Shown: positions 9,021-18,394 of the stretch, in pieces | Numbering within the stretch: the first letter of the stretch is position 1 | How the letters are laid out: every line of letters begins with the position of its first letter | Origin: Accumulibacter sp. | GTDB taxonomy: Bacteria > Pseudomonadota > Gammaproteobacteria > Burkholderiales > Rhodocyclaceae | DNA: 52,327 bases | Direction: 5' to 3' | Assembly: GCA_031266435.1 (NCBI GenBank) | Contig: JAISAZ010000053.1 | Location: 1-52,327 of the forward strand | Translations under genes and position numbers: made by a program | Notes under the pieces: model-generated | What the model saw: the letters and a program-made list of their open reading frames with translations, nothing else | Databases searched by the model: none | Told to the model about the DNA's origin: nothing

Positions 9021-9124
9021 ATTCCATTTCCAGTTCATCCCTTCCTTCGTCGACTCGCCTTGCCGTACACCTTGTACTGTCTACGGCTCGGCATCAAAGC
9101 ATGAATGAACTGGAAAAGGAATCA
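9021..9124. repeat. ~100-bp inverted-end dispersed element, copy 2
   Basis: The best-preserved copy. The left end ATTCCATTTCCAGTTCAT and right end ATGAATGAACTGGAAAAGGA are near-exact inverted repeats, with core CGTCGACTCGCCTTGCCGTA inside. It lies just past the 3' end of tRNA-Arg. The gene-free stretch 8800-9154 otherwise holds a small hairpin (CGCCGT/ACGGCG, about 8821-8839) in the leader of the coiled-coil gene, and nothing else I can name. Confidence 0.78.
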
Positions 9125-9154
9125 GTTGAAGTGAAACCGGTTTTCAAGAGAGGA

Positions 9155-9231
9155 TGGCGCGCCCGAGACGATTCGAACGTCCGACCCCTGCCTTCGGAGG
9201 GCAGTACTCTATCCATCTGAGCTACGGGCGC
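9155..9231 (-). tRNA. tRNA-Arg(CCG)
   Basis: Minus-strand cloverleaf: acceptor GCGCCCG/CGGGCGC, D-arm with GCTCAGATGGATAGAGT, anticodon stem CTGCC/GGCAG around loop CTCCGAA (anticodon CCG, reads codon CGG), and T-arm GGACG-TTCGAAT-CGTCT. Discriminator G and 3' CCA are encoded. Length 77 nt including CCA. Confidence 0.97.
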
Positions 9232-9338
9232 GCAAGCCGTGCGAAGGATAGCCTTTTTACCCGCGTGCGTCCATCCCGGCGGCGCCTTGAAAATAGGCTC
9301 GTCTCGCGTCGACGCTGCGGACGGCTTTTCCAATCGTA

Positions 9339-9344
9339 TATAAT
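9339..9344 (+). promoter_or_regulatory. candidate -10 box of recA
   Basis: TATAAT about 60 bp before the recA ATG. No convincing -35 box and no CTGT-N8-ACAG LexA operator is seen between the tRNA and recA. Confidence 0.35.
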
Positions 9345-9403
9345 TCCCAAGACAATCAGTAGCGATTCTTTGGAAACGACGACTCTAGCGACGGGAAAAC
9401 ACC

Positions 9404-10416
<1,013 letters not shown>

Positions 10417-10417
<1 letters not shown>

Positions 10418-10866
10418 TGCCGGCGAAACCCAGCTTGCGCGAGCGTGCTTTGCGTCTCCTGTCGCTTCGTGAACATTCGCGCGGCGAGTTGTTTCGCAAA
10501 CTCTCCCCGCACGCCGAGTCCCCGGAAGCCCTCGCCGGACTGCTCGACGATCTTTCCGGGCGCGACCTGCTTTCCGACGCGCGCTACGCGCATTCGCGCG
10601 CCGAAAAGCAGTCGGCGCGTTACGGCAACCGCGCCGTGGCGCTTGAGCTGCGCGCGCAGGGAATCGACGGCGAACTCGTCGCCGAAACGCTCGCGGCGCT
10701 CGGTGATGAAGCGCCGAGGGCGCGTTCGATCCTTTGCCGAAAGTTCGGAGATTCACCGCCTTCCGGCGTCGAAGAGCGCGCAAAGCGCGCGCGCTTCCTG
10801 ACGCGGCGCGGCTTCTCCGGCGAGACGGTACGCCAGGCCGTGCGCTACGATTTCGAGGGGGAATGA
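10417..10866 (+). CDS. recX: regulatory protein RecX
   Basis: Inhibits RecA filament extension and ATPase activity. The 149 residues show the three helical repeats of the family: [20 protein letters not shown], then [20 protein letters not shown], then [20 protein letters not shown]. The ATG shares its A with the recA TGA stop (ATGA-type overlap), which fixes the start. Its own stop overlaps the lptB start in the same way, so recA-recX-lptB is a tight transcription unit. Confidence 0.95.
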
Positions 10867-11603
10867 GGGTGTCCGGGACGCGAAGCAGCCTCACGACGCG
10901 CAACCTGCGCAAGCACTACAAAAAGCGTCAGGTCGTCCAGGACGTTTCGATCGAGGTGTCGAGCGGCGAAGTCGTCGGCCTGCTTGGCCCGAACGGCGCC
11001 GGAAAAACGACGTGTTTCTATATGGTCGTGGGGCTGATCGCATGTGACGGTGGCGACGTGTTCATCGACGAGAACCGGATCACCCACCTGCCGATCCACA
11101 GTCGCGCCAAAATGGGGCTCTCGTACCTGCCGCAGGAAGCGTCGGTTTTCCGCAAATTGACCGTCATGGAAAACATCCGCGCCGTCCTCGAGCTTCTTCC
11201 CTATACCCCCGCCGAGATCGAGCGGCGCGCCGAGCTGCTTTTGGAGGAGTTGCACATCACGCATATCCGCAACAGCATCGCGGCCTCGCTCTCCGGCGGC
11301 GAGAGGCGGCGCGTCGAAATCGCGCGCGCGCTCTCGACCGCGCCTTCTTTCATCCTGCTCGACGAGCCTTTCGCCGGAATCGACCCGATCGCCGTCCTGG
11401 ACATCCAGAAGATCATCCACTTCCTCAAGGAACGCCGGATCGGCGTATTGATCACGGACCATAACGTCCGCGAAACCCTGGGCATTTGCGACCATGCGTA
11501 CATTCTCAACGAGGGCCGCATCCTCGCAGCCGGACGCCCCGACGAAATCATCTATAATGAAACGGTCCGCAAAGTCTATCTGGGCGAAAATTTCCGCCTC
11601 TGA
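10863..11603 (+). CDS. lptB: LPS export ABC transporter ATP-binding protein
   Basis: ATPase of the LptB2FG complex that extracts lipopolysaccharide from the inner membrane and drives it across the Lpt bridge. 246 residues. Walker A GPNGAGKT (42-49), Q-loop in [19 protein letters not shown], signature [15 protein letters not shown], Walker [14 protein letters not shown], and switch His in [13 protein letters not shown]. The ATG overlaps the recX stop; the longer upstream frame is recX read out of phase. lptA and lptC, which often precede lptB, are absent here, so they must lie elsewhere. Confidence 0.96.
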   Translation: MRVSGTRSSLTTRNLRKHYKKRQVVQDVSIEVSSGEVVGLLGPNGAGKTTCFYMVVGLIACDGGDVFIDENRITHLPIHSRAKMGLSYLPQEASVFRKLTVMENIRAVLELLPYTPAEIERRAELLLEELHITHIRNSIAASLSGGERRRVEIARALSTAPSFILLDEPFAGIDPIAVLDIQKIIHFLKERRIGVLITDHNVRETLGICDHAYILNEGRILAAGRPDEIIYNETVRKVYLGENFRL

Positions 11604-11642
11604 GCCGATGGCGCCCAAGTTCGGCGCGGAACCAAGATTGAA

Positions 11643-13073
11643 ATGAAACCGCTTTTACAGCTCAACCTTTCTCAACGCCTCGCGTTGACACCTCAATTGC
11701 AACAATCCATCCGGCTTTTGCAATTGTCCACCGTCGAGCTGGAACAGGAAGTGGAGCGGTATTTGCAGGAAAACCCCCTCCTGCAACGCGCCGAAGAAGA
11801 GGATTACGCGGCCCGCCCGTCGCCGTCCGCCGACGGCGCCCCCGCCTCAGGCGACGCTTCGCCGGAAAACGGCGCGGATACCGATATTCCGCTCGCGTCC
11901 GCCGACGACGTCTGGACGGGCGATGAACTTCCCACCCCCGTCGCGTCGCCGGGAACGCCCGACGACGACGATAACGACGACTTCCAGAACGTACAGGCCA
12001 CGACGACCTCGTTGCGCGAGCACCTTTCCTGGCAACTCGGCATGATGTCGCTCCCGGATCGTGACCGCGCCTTGATCCAGTGCCTGATCGACGCACTCGA
12101 CGAAAACGGCTATCTGACGGCCTCGCTCGACGACCTCGTGGAGACTCTCCCGCGCGCGCTTCGCGTCGAACCCAGGGAATTGCAGATCGCGCTGAAGCAT
12201 TTGCAGCACTTCGATCCTCTGGGCGTCGGCGCGCGTTCGCCGCGGGAATGCCTCGTCCTTCAACTCGAAGCCCTGCCGCCCGACGAAACGCGCGAGCTTG
12301 CGCTGCAAATCGTCGAAGACCATCTCTACCTGCTCGCAAACCGGGATTTTTCAAAACTCAAGAAACGCATCGACTGCGACGACGAAGACCTGCGCAAGGC
12401 GCATCTCCTGATCCAGAGCCTCAACCCGCACCCCGGCGCGGAATACGCCGTGCTGAACACGCGCTACATCATACCCGACATCGTCGTGCACAAGCTGCGC
12501 GGCCAATGGACGGCGAGCGTCAATTCCGAAGCCTACCCGCGCCTTCGGGTCAATACGCTTTACGCGCGCATCCTTGCCCGGCATCGCGGGTCGACTCTGG
12601 CAGGGCACTTGCAGGAAGCGCGCTGGCTCGTCAAAAACATCCAGCAGCGCTTTGAAACGATCCTGAAAGTCGCGCAATCGATCGTCGCGGCGCAGCGCCA
12701 GTTTTTCGACTACGGCGAAATCGCCATGCGACCGATGGTGCTGCGCCAGATTTCCGACGCGCTCGACATGCACGAATCGACCGTTTCGCGCGTCACGACG
12801 CAAAAATACATGGCGACGCCGCGCGGCATTTTCGAGATGAAGTACTTTTTCGGCAGCCACGTTGCGACCGAAGCCGGCGGCGCGTGCTCGGCGACGGCGA
12901 TTCGCGCGCTGATGAGGCAGCTCGTCGCCGAAGAAGACCCTGAAACCCCGCTTTCCGATATGCGGATTTCTGAAATCCTCGGCCGTCAGGGGATCGTCGT
13001 CGCGCGCCGTACGGTTGCCAAATACCGCGAGGCGCTCAACATCCCGCCGGTCAAATTTAGAAAGAACCTTTAA
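11643..13073 (+). CDS. rpoN: RNA polymerase sigma-54 factor
   Basis: Directs RNA polymerase to -24/-12 promoters that need AAA+ activators. 476 residues. Region I is Gln/Leu-rich (LTPQLQQSIRLLQLSTVELE). An acidic Pro/Asp-rich linker spans about 55-120. The core-binding region follows, then the helix-turn-helix around MHESTVSRVTTQKYMATPRG. The RpoN box ARRTVAKYRE is at about 454-463, 13 residues from the end. It lies 39 bp after lptB and ahead of hpf, the standard neighbourhood. Confidence 0.98.
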   Translation: MKPLLQLNLSQRLALTPQLQQSIRLLQLSTVELEQEVERYLQENPLLQRAEEEDYAARPSPSADGAPASGDASPENGADTDIPLASADDVWTGDELPTPVASPGTPDDDDNDDFQNVQATTTSLREHLSWQLGMMSLPDRDRALIQCLIDALDENGYLTASLDDLVETLPRALRVEPRELQIALKHLQHFDPLGVGARSPRECLVLQLEALPPDETRELALQIVEDHLYLLANRDFSKLKKRIDCDDEDLRKAHLLIQSLNPHPGAEYAVLNTRYIIPDIVVHKLRGQWTASVNSEAYPRLRVNTLYARILARHRGSTLAGHLQEARWLVKNIQQRFETILKVAQSIVAAQRQFFDYGEIAMRPMVLRQISDALDMHESTVSRVTTQKYMATPRGIFEMKYFFGSHVATEAGGACSATAIRALMRQLVAEEDPETPLSDMRISEILGRQGIVVARRTVAKYREALNIPPVKFRKNL

Positions 13074-13218
13074 GGAGGACCCCAAAGACTGATGAAAATT
13101 CACGCCGCCTTTCCCGCGCCGTTCTTCATTTTCACGAACGGAAAAAATGTCCGTATCCCAAGCGGCGCGGCCCGCCTTGTTTCGTACTGTCCCGCCTATT
13201 CTTATAAGGAGTGAAATC

Positions 13219-13536
13219 ATGAACTTGCAAATCAGTGGGCACCACCTCGACATTACCCCAGCGATTCGCGACTATGTAACCGGGAAGCTCGAACGCATCA
13301 CGCGGCACTCCGATAACCTGATCGATATCAATGTGATTCTGTCCGTCGACAAACTCAAGCAAAAAGCCGAGATCACGGTACACCTTTCCGGAAAGGACAT
13401 TTACGTCGAGTCGGTCGACGAGGACATGTACGCGGCGATCGACATTCTCATCGATAAACTCGACCGCCAGGTCCAGAAGTACAAGCAAAAACTCAAAGAT
13501 CATCACCGAGGGGAAAAAATAGAACACAAAGCCTGA
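13219..13536 (+). CDS. hpf: ribosome hibernation promoting factor (short form)
   Basis: Binds the 30S decoding region and promotes 100S ribosome dimers in stationary phase. 105 residues, the short HPF form without the C-terminal dimerisation domain. It starts [19 protein letters not shown] and includes [20 protein letters not shown], then a conserved basic helix [18 protein letters not shown]. The start is set by AAGGAGTGAAATC just upstream; an earlier in-frame ATG lacks such a site. It follows rpoN, as in most proteobacteria. Confidence 0.96.
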   Translation: MNLQISGHHLDITPAIRDYVTGKLERITRHSDNLIDINVILSVDKLKQKAEITVHLSGKDIYVESVDEDMYAAIDILIDKLDRQVQKYKQKLKDHHRGEKIEHKA

Positions 13537-13547
13537 TCCGGTTTCAA

Positions 13548-13578
13548 AATCGTCCGCGACGCGAAGCCGCGGACGATT
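13548..13578 (+). other. 11-bp stem-loop between hpf and hprK
   Basis: AATCGTCCGCG and CGCGGACGATT pair perfectly around a 9-base loop. No T-run follows on the plus strand; the minus strand has only TTTT. It may be an attenuating or processing hairpin rather than a true terminator. It sits where ptsN is usually found. Confidence 0.5.
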
Positions 13579-13679
13579 CACGCGCCGAACCGAACGCGCC
13601 CGTGCAAAGCTGGGCGCATACGGCGCCTCCGCAGGTTTCAGGCGACCGGAAAAAGGTTTTCAACCGAAGGAAAGTTTCG

Positions 13680-14627
13680 ATGAGCGATCCACCGACTCTA
13701 AGCCTCGCGCGCTTTTACGAAGACAACGCCGACAGACTCAAGCTCGCCGTGGAGGCCGGCGAAGACCGCTTCGTCGCGCTTGAAAAAGAAGAAGGCTTCG
13801 CCGCGGACATGATCGGCCACCTCAACGCGATCCACAGCCGACGCATCCAGGTCATCGGAAAAACCGAATGCCTTTGGATCGAAAAAGCGGGCGTCGACCC
13901 TTGGCGAGACCTGATCGAAGGAATCGTCGCGCAAAAACCGCCGGCGATCGTCGTTTCCGACGGCGTCGACACGCCGCCCTTCGTCCGTGAGCTTTGCGAA
14001 ACTTCGCGCACACCGCTCTTCACGACGCAAAGGTCGACTTCCGAGACGATCGAAGTCCTGCGCCTTTACCTGTCCCGACATTTCGCGGATACCGCGTCGG
14101 TCCACGGCGTCTTCATGGACGTTTTCGGCATCGGCGTCCTGATCACCGGAGAATCGGGGATCGGAAAAAGCGAACTCGCGCTCGAACTCGTTTCGCGCGG
14201 GCACGGGCTCGTCGCCGACGATGTCGTCAAACTGTCGCGGATTTCACCGATGATCATCGAAGGGCGCTGCCCGGACATGTTGCGCGACTACCTCGAAGTC
14301 CGTGGCCTCGGATTGCTGAACATCCGCACGATCTACGGTGAAACCGCCGCGCGCCGCAAGATGAAACTCCGCCTGATCGTACACCTCGTACACGCGCCGT
14401 CCGACGACGAGGTCTCGCGGCTGCCGTCCGAAATGCAATCGCAGGAAGTGCTCGGCGTTCCGGTACGAAAGCTGTTGCTGCACGTCGCGCCCGGACGCAA
14501 CCTCGCCGTCCTCGTCGAAGCCGCCGTGCGCATCCGCATCCTTCAGCTCCGCGGGATCAACGGCACCGAAGAATTCATCGCGCGCCACCGTCAGGCGATG
14601 CAAGCGCCGCTCGACCCGAATATCTGA
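13680..14627 (+). CDS. hprK: HPr kinase/phosphorylase
   Basis: Phosphorylates and dephosphorylates a serine on the phosphocarrier HPr, tying carbon or nitrogen PTS signals to regulation. 315 residues. The N-terminal HPrK domain covers about 1-130. P-loop GESGIGKS is at 157-164, followed by ELALELVSRGHGLVADD. The family signature EVRGLGLLNI is at 206-215. The ATG has AAGGAAAGTTTCG upstream. In many Betaproteobacteria the order is rpoN-hpf-ptsN-hprK; here ptsN (EIIA-Ntr) is missing between hpf and hprK. Confidence 0.96.
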   Translation: MSDPPTLSLARFYEDNADRLKLAVEAGEDRFVALEKEEGFAADMIGHLNAIHSRRIQVIGKTECLWIEKAGVDPWRDLIEGIVAQKPPAIVVSDGVDTPPFVRELCETSRTPLFTTQRSTSETIEVLRLYLSRHFADTASVHGVFMDVFGIGVLITGESGIGKSELALELVSRGHGLVADDVVKLSRISPMIIEGRCPDMLRDYLEVRGLGLLNIRTIYGETAARRKMKLRLIVHLVHAPSDDEVSRLPSEMQSQEVLGVPVRKLLLHVAPGRNLAVLVEAAVRIRILQLRGINGTEEFIARHRQAMQAPLDPNI

Positions 14628-14634
14628 ATTCGTT

Positions 14635-15516
14635 TCAGCGTAGCGGCTTTGCCGCGCCGATCCCGGCAAATGCAATCGGCGCGACGCGCAGTTGAGACTC
14701 CGTTACGTCGAGCGATTCATCGTCCGGGTCCGCGAGCATCGAATCGAGTCCCCGGAAGTCGAAGAGCGCGTTATCCGCCAGATGCGAAAGGACGACGTTC
14801 TGCATCGCCGAAAAAACCGATTCGGTCCGCCCCGGATAACGCGCGTCCCACTCCGCCATCATCTCGCGGACCTTCTGCCGCTGGAGATTGTTCTGCGAGC
14901 CGCACAGCGTACAGGGGACGATCGGGAAAGCCATTCCGCGCGCGTAGCGCGCGATCTCGTCTTCACCGCAGTACGCGAGCGGACGAATGACGACGTGCCG
15001 CGCGTCGTCGGTCAAGAGTTTGGGCGGCATGCCCTTCAATTTCCCGCCGAAAAAGAGATTCAGGAAAAGCGTGTGCACCATGTCGTCGCGGTGGTGCCCG
15101 AGCGCGACCTTGTTTGCGCCGAGCGCTTTGGCCGTCCGGTAAATCACGCCGCGCCGCAGACGCGAACACAGCGAACACGCGGTTTTGTTTTCGGGAATCT
15201 TTTCCTTGACGATCGAATACGTATCCTGTTCGACGATTCTGTATTCGACGCCGAGCTTCGAGAAGTAATCGGGCAGAAGGTCGGCCGGGAAGCCGGGTTG
15301 CTTCTGGTCGAGGTTCATGGCGATCAGCCGGAAACGTATCGGCGCGCGCTTTTGGAGCGCGATCAGGATCGAGAGCAGGGTATGCGAATCCTTGCCGCCC
15401 GAAACGCAGACCATGACGGTATCGCCGTCTTCGATCATCGCGTAGTCGGCGATCGCTTTGCCGACCGCGCGCGTCAAACGCTTTTCAAGGCGCTGAAGGT
15501 TTTTTGAGTTTTCCAC
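14635..15516 (-). CDS. ttcA: tRNA 2-thiocytidine synthetase TtcA
   Basis: ATP- and iron-sulfur-dependent enzyme that makes 2-thiocytidine at position 32 of certain tRNAs. 293 residues. PP-loop [13 protein letters not shown] lies in the N-terminal third. Two CxxC pairs are present: [13 protein letters not shown], and [13 protein letters not shown] in the C-terminal half. [20 protein letters not shown] is highly characteristic. The start is GTG; a nearby upstream ATG is out of frame. It is convergent with hprK with only 7 bp between stops. Confidence 0.97.
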   Translation of the reverse strand: MENSKNLQRLEKRLTRAVGKAIADYAMIEDGDTVMVCVSGGKDSHTLLSILIALQKRAPIRFRLIAMNLDQKQPGFPADLLPDYFSKLGVEYRIVEQDTYSIVKEKIPENKTACSLCSRLRRGVIYRTAKALGANKVALGHHRDDMVHTLFLNLFFGGKLKGMPPKLLTDDARHVVIRPLAYCGEDEIARYARGMAFPIVPCTLCGSQNNLQRQKVREMMAEWDARYPGRTESVFSAMQNVVLSHLADNALFDFRGLDSMLADPDDESLDVTESQLRVAPIAFAGIGAAKPLR

Positions 15517-15558
15517 GTTTTTCCATGCCTCGTCGCAATGTCGGTTCCGCGAAAGCGA

Positions 15559-17580
15559 TCACAGCCCTCCGACACTGAACGAAGATCCCCTGTACTTCCC
15601 CTGCAGAATGTCGATGTGGCGCCCAGTCCAGTTGAAAACTTCGTTGTTCAGTTGGCTGTAATCGCTCCCGCTCATGCTATAGGCGTATTTTCTCCCGATG
15701 GTAATCACGCGCGAGTTCCCTTCGCCAGTGACCAAAGAGTCTCCATAACCACTTAACAGGATGACGGCGATGCTCGCGCCGCTCTCGCGCGTCAGCTTCC
15801 ACAGCACCGCTTCGTAAGAACTCAAGACGAGTACGATGGGTTTGTTTGAACGGCGAATCCGCACTTCGACCGTGGGGACGGGCCTTTGCCTGCGGCTTTC
15901 GCGCGCGATGGCTTCCGGAGTGATCGGACGGGCGGAGTTTGGAAGAGGCGGTTGCATGCCCCCGGAGTGCCCAGCGCCAACCGCACGAGGAGCGGACGGA
16001 CGAGCAGGCTCGCGCGTAGCTGTGGCAGGAAGAGACCACTGGCCCCCTCCTTCGTACACGCCGACCGCCTCAATGCGGGCGTTTGCCGCAAGATCGGCCA
16101 GAGGAGGAAGAACGGATTGCCCTCCCGGCGCAAGGCGATACTGAGCGCCGGGGATCGCCATCCGCTCCATCGAAGCCAGCTTGTTTTGAGCGTCGCGCGC
16201 ACGGTTTTGCGCGGCAAATTCTTCGAGGGACATGGGAGGATCGTCGGTCGGCGCCGGACGGTATTGGACCAATCGCCCGTCCGAAACTCCAAAGACTGCT
16301 TTCAGCGACCGCGCCATGACGGCACTATCAGGAATCCTGGGGTTTATCGGGGTGAGGATTTTGTCGGCGATGGAATAAATGTAGTCGCGGTTCTCCCTCT
16401 TGGGGTCAAGACGCACCCCGGCGACAAGGCGCGTACCGATGCGAAGCAGAAACTTTCCAGGCTCGCCCGCACCCAATACCAAGGTCGTTCTGACACCCGG
16501 ACCCAAATCGACGTTTTCGGTTTCAAGGGTCTGGACATCCAGAATGGATAGAAGCGTTGAATCATTCTTGGGAGGAGGAACGGAGATAAAGGCGCCGTCC
16601 GATGTCTGGCGCGTCGTATATTTCGACCACTGTCCGCCCATTTCCACCGTACGCTCATCGAGCACCTCGATTGCTAGCTCGCCGTCCTTGCGGAGCGTCG
16701 TTGCCTTCGCCACATTACGATACGTTCCGATGATGAAACGATTCGGCTCTTCGGGAAGCGGGAATACCTGCGTGACGAAAGGAAAGGGGAAAGGCTCGAC
16801 CTCTTTGCCTTTGGCAAGGTCAATGGCGGCAGTCTTGTTGCCGCTGTCGCCGTAGAGGATGCACTCGTTCCCGAGCCAATACGTTCGGTACGTGGACGCC
16901 GCGTCAATCCTGCCGATTTCTTCGCCGGTTTCGGTGGAATAAAAAGACGTATGCTTGCGGTTCCGCGACTCGAAGCTGATCAATCTTCCGTTTGCTGAAA
17001 GCGTGCCGAGCTTTTCGTCGTTCTGGATCGTACTGCGACGGAGAATCTCGCCGTTCGCAAGGTCGACCAAGAGCGCGTTTTGACCCGTACTCAGCACGGC
17101 GACGCCGGCGGCGTCGGCGAATATCGCCTCGCGGATTTGAGCGTCCGCCGCGATGGTTTTAGGAGCGTTCGCCGGAATCGGCCTGAGCGCGGGCTTTGCC
17201 GCCACCGCGCCGAGGCGCAGATAGCCTATCCATTTCACGGTCTCGGCGTCGTGCTTCTGGAAGCACGCAAGGTCCGTCAGCTTTTCACGGACGGTGGAGA
17301 GAGACGTATACCAGGAAGGCGTGAATCCTTTGGAACAACTCAGCGCGCGCAAAGCCATGCGACGCTTCCATTCTTCTTCATAGAAACGTTTTTGCGTCAA
17401 TTCGCTGGATGCGGCCTTCCTGGCGATCTCCAGTTCGACCGGGATCGGTACGGCTTTATTGATCTTGCTCTCGGCAGTGAGAGGAAATTGCGCGTCGCAT
17501 CCCGCCAGCAGGAGGCACACGAGCGCAAAACACGCGCTTACAAGAGTCCGATGCGATTCAGTCACAGTTTTTCTCCACAA
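15559..17580 (-). CDS. large predicted lipoprotein, unknown function
   Basis: 673 residues. The N-terminal signal ends with lipobox LLAGC (Cys at about 28). The next residue is Asp, which in E. coli would favour inner-membrane retention. Residues about 150-450 form short beta-rich repeats (such as GRLISFESRNRKHTSFYSTE), suggesting a beta-propeller. A Pro/Ala-rich linker follows. The C-terminal ~110 residues contain KPIVLVLSSYEAVLWKL, a motif I associate with a C-terminal domain of secreted proteins. The base mix looks less GC-rich than its neighbours, which would fit gain by transfer. It stands alone between ttcA and ribE. Function unknown. Confidence 0.7.
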   Translation of the reverse strand: MWRKTVTESHRTLVSACFALVCLLLAGCDAQFPLTAESKINKAVPIPVELEIARKAASSELTQKRFYEEEWKRRMALRALSCSKGFTPSWYTSLSTVREKLTDLACFQKHDAETVKWIGYLRLGAVAAKPALRPIPANAPKTIAADAQIREAIFADAAGVAVLSTGQNALLVDLANGEILRRSTIQNDEKLGTLSANGRLISFESRNRKHTSFYSTETGEEIGRIDAASTYRTYWLGNECILYGDSGNKTAAIDLAKGKEVEPFPFPFVTQVFPLPEEPNRFIIGTYRNVAKATTLRKDGELAIEVLDERTVEMGGQWSKYTTRQTSDGAFISVPPPKNDSTLLSILDVQTLETENVDLGPGVRTTLVLGAGEPGKFLLRIGTRLVAGVRLDPKRENRDYIYSIADKILTPINPRIPDSAVMARSLKAVFGVSDGRLVQYRPAPTDDPPMSLEEFAAQNRARDAQNKLASMERMAIPGAQYRLAPGGQSVLPPLADLAANARIEAVGVYEGGGQWSLPATATREPARPSAPRAVGAGHSGGMQPPLPNSARPITPEAIARESRRQRPVPTVEVRIRRSNKPIVLVLSSYEAVLWKLTRESGASIAVILLSGYGDSLVTGEGNSRVITIGRKYAYSMSGSDYSQLNNEVFNWTGRHIDILQGKYRGSSFSVGGL

Positions 17581-17766
17581 AATGCGTCAAGGAAATCTCG
17601 GTCAACAGGTTTTTTCTCAGGAGCGTCGAAATTTGGCAGCATAAACGAGGCAATACTATATACGCTAATCGCGTTCGCGGCACGCGCCGTCGAATCGCCT
17701 GCGCGGAAACCGCGTCAGGCGCAGAGCGCATGATAGAATGCAAGGATATTCCTCCGGAAGCTTTCC

Positions 17767-18375
17767 ATGTTTTCAGGTATCGTCGCCGCCCTTGGCAGCA
17801 TTACGAAGCTGACGCCCCGCAACGACGGCGCGTCGACCGTCCGCCTGACGATAGACGGCGGCGGTCTCGACATGAGCGATGTTTCTCTCGGCGATTCGAT
17901 CGCGTGCGGCGGCGTTTGCCTGACCGTCGTCGAGCACGACGACCGGACCTTCGGCGTCGACGTTTCGCCGGAGACGCTTTCCTGTACGGTCGGCCTCTCA
18001 GTGCCCGGCCCCGTCAACCTCGAAAAGGCGCTGCGCCTCGCCGACCGCCTCGGCGGCCACCTCGTTTCGGGACACGTCGACGGCGTCGGCGAAGTCTTGC
18101 GCTTCGATCCCGTCGGCGACAACCGCTTGCTGAGCGTACGCGCGCCGCAAGAACTCGCGCGCTATATCGCGCGCAAAGGCTCGGTCTGCGTAAACGGCGT
18201 CAGCTTGACGACCAACACCGTCGACGGCGCCGAATTCTCGATCAATCTGATTCCGCATACGCTGGAAAGAACGACGCTCGGCGCCTTGACGCCCGGTGAC
18301 CCGGTCAATCTCGAAATCGACCTGATCGCCCGTTACGTCGAGCGGATGCTGAATGTCCCCGGCGGGGCGGACTGA
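17767..18375 (+). CDS. ribE: riboflavin synthase, alpha chain
   Basis: Dismutates two 6,7-dimethyl-8-ribityllumazine molecules into riboflavin and a pyrimidinedione. 202 residues in two lumazine-binding repeats. The first begins MFSGIVAALGSI; the second (about 95 onward) contains GSVCVNGVSLTTNTV. The Cys-Gly stretch DSIACGGVCLTVVE is typical. First gene of a riboflavin unit; the next gene starts 19 bp on. ribD is not in this window and no FMN riboswitch is seen upstream. Confidence 0.96.
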   Translation: MFSGIVAALGSITKLTPRNDGASTVRLTIDGGGLDMSDVSLGDSIACGGVCLTVVEHDDRTFGVDVSPETLSCTVGLSVPGPVNLEKALRLADRLGGHLVSGHVDGVGEVLRFDPVGDNRLLSVRAPQELARYIARKGSVCVNGVSLTTNTVDGAEFSINLIPHTLERTTLGALTPGDPVNLEIDLIARYVERMLNVPGGAD

Positions 18376-18394
18376 ACGTTTCCGGGACTTCCCA

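Noticed and set aside
13548-13578. hpf-hprK stem-loop as intrinsic terminator
   Set aside because: No T-run follows on the plus strand; listed as a stem-loop only.
17581-17766. FMN riboswitch before the riboflavin genes
   Set aside because: None of the conserved FMN aptamer words could be found upstream of ribE.
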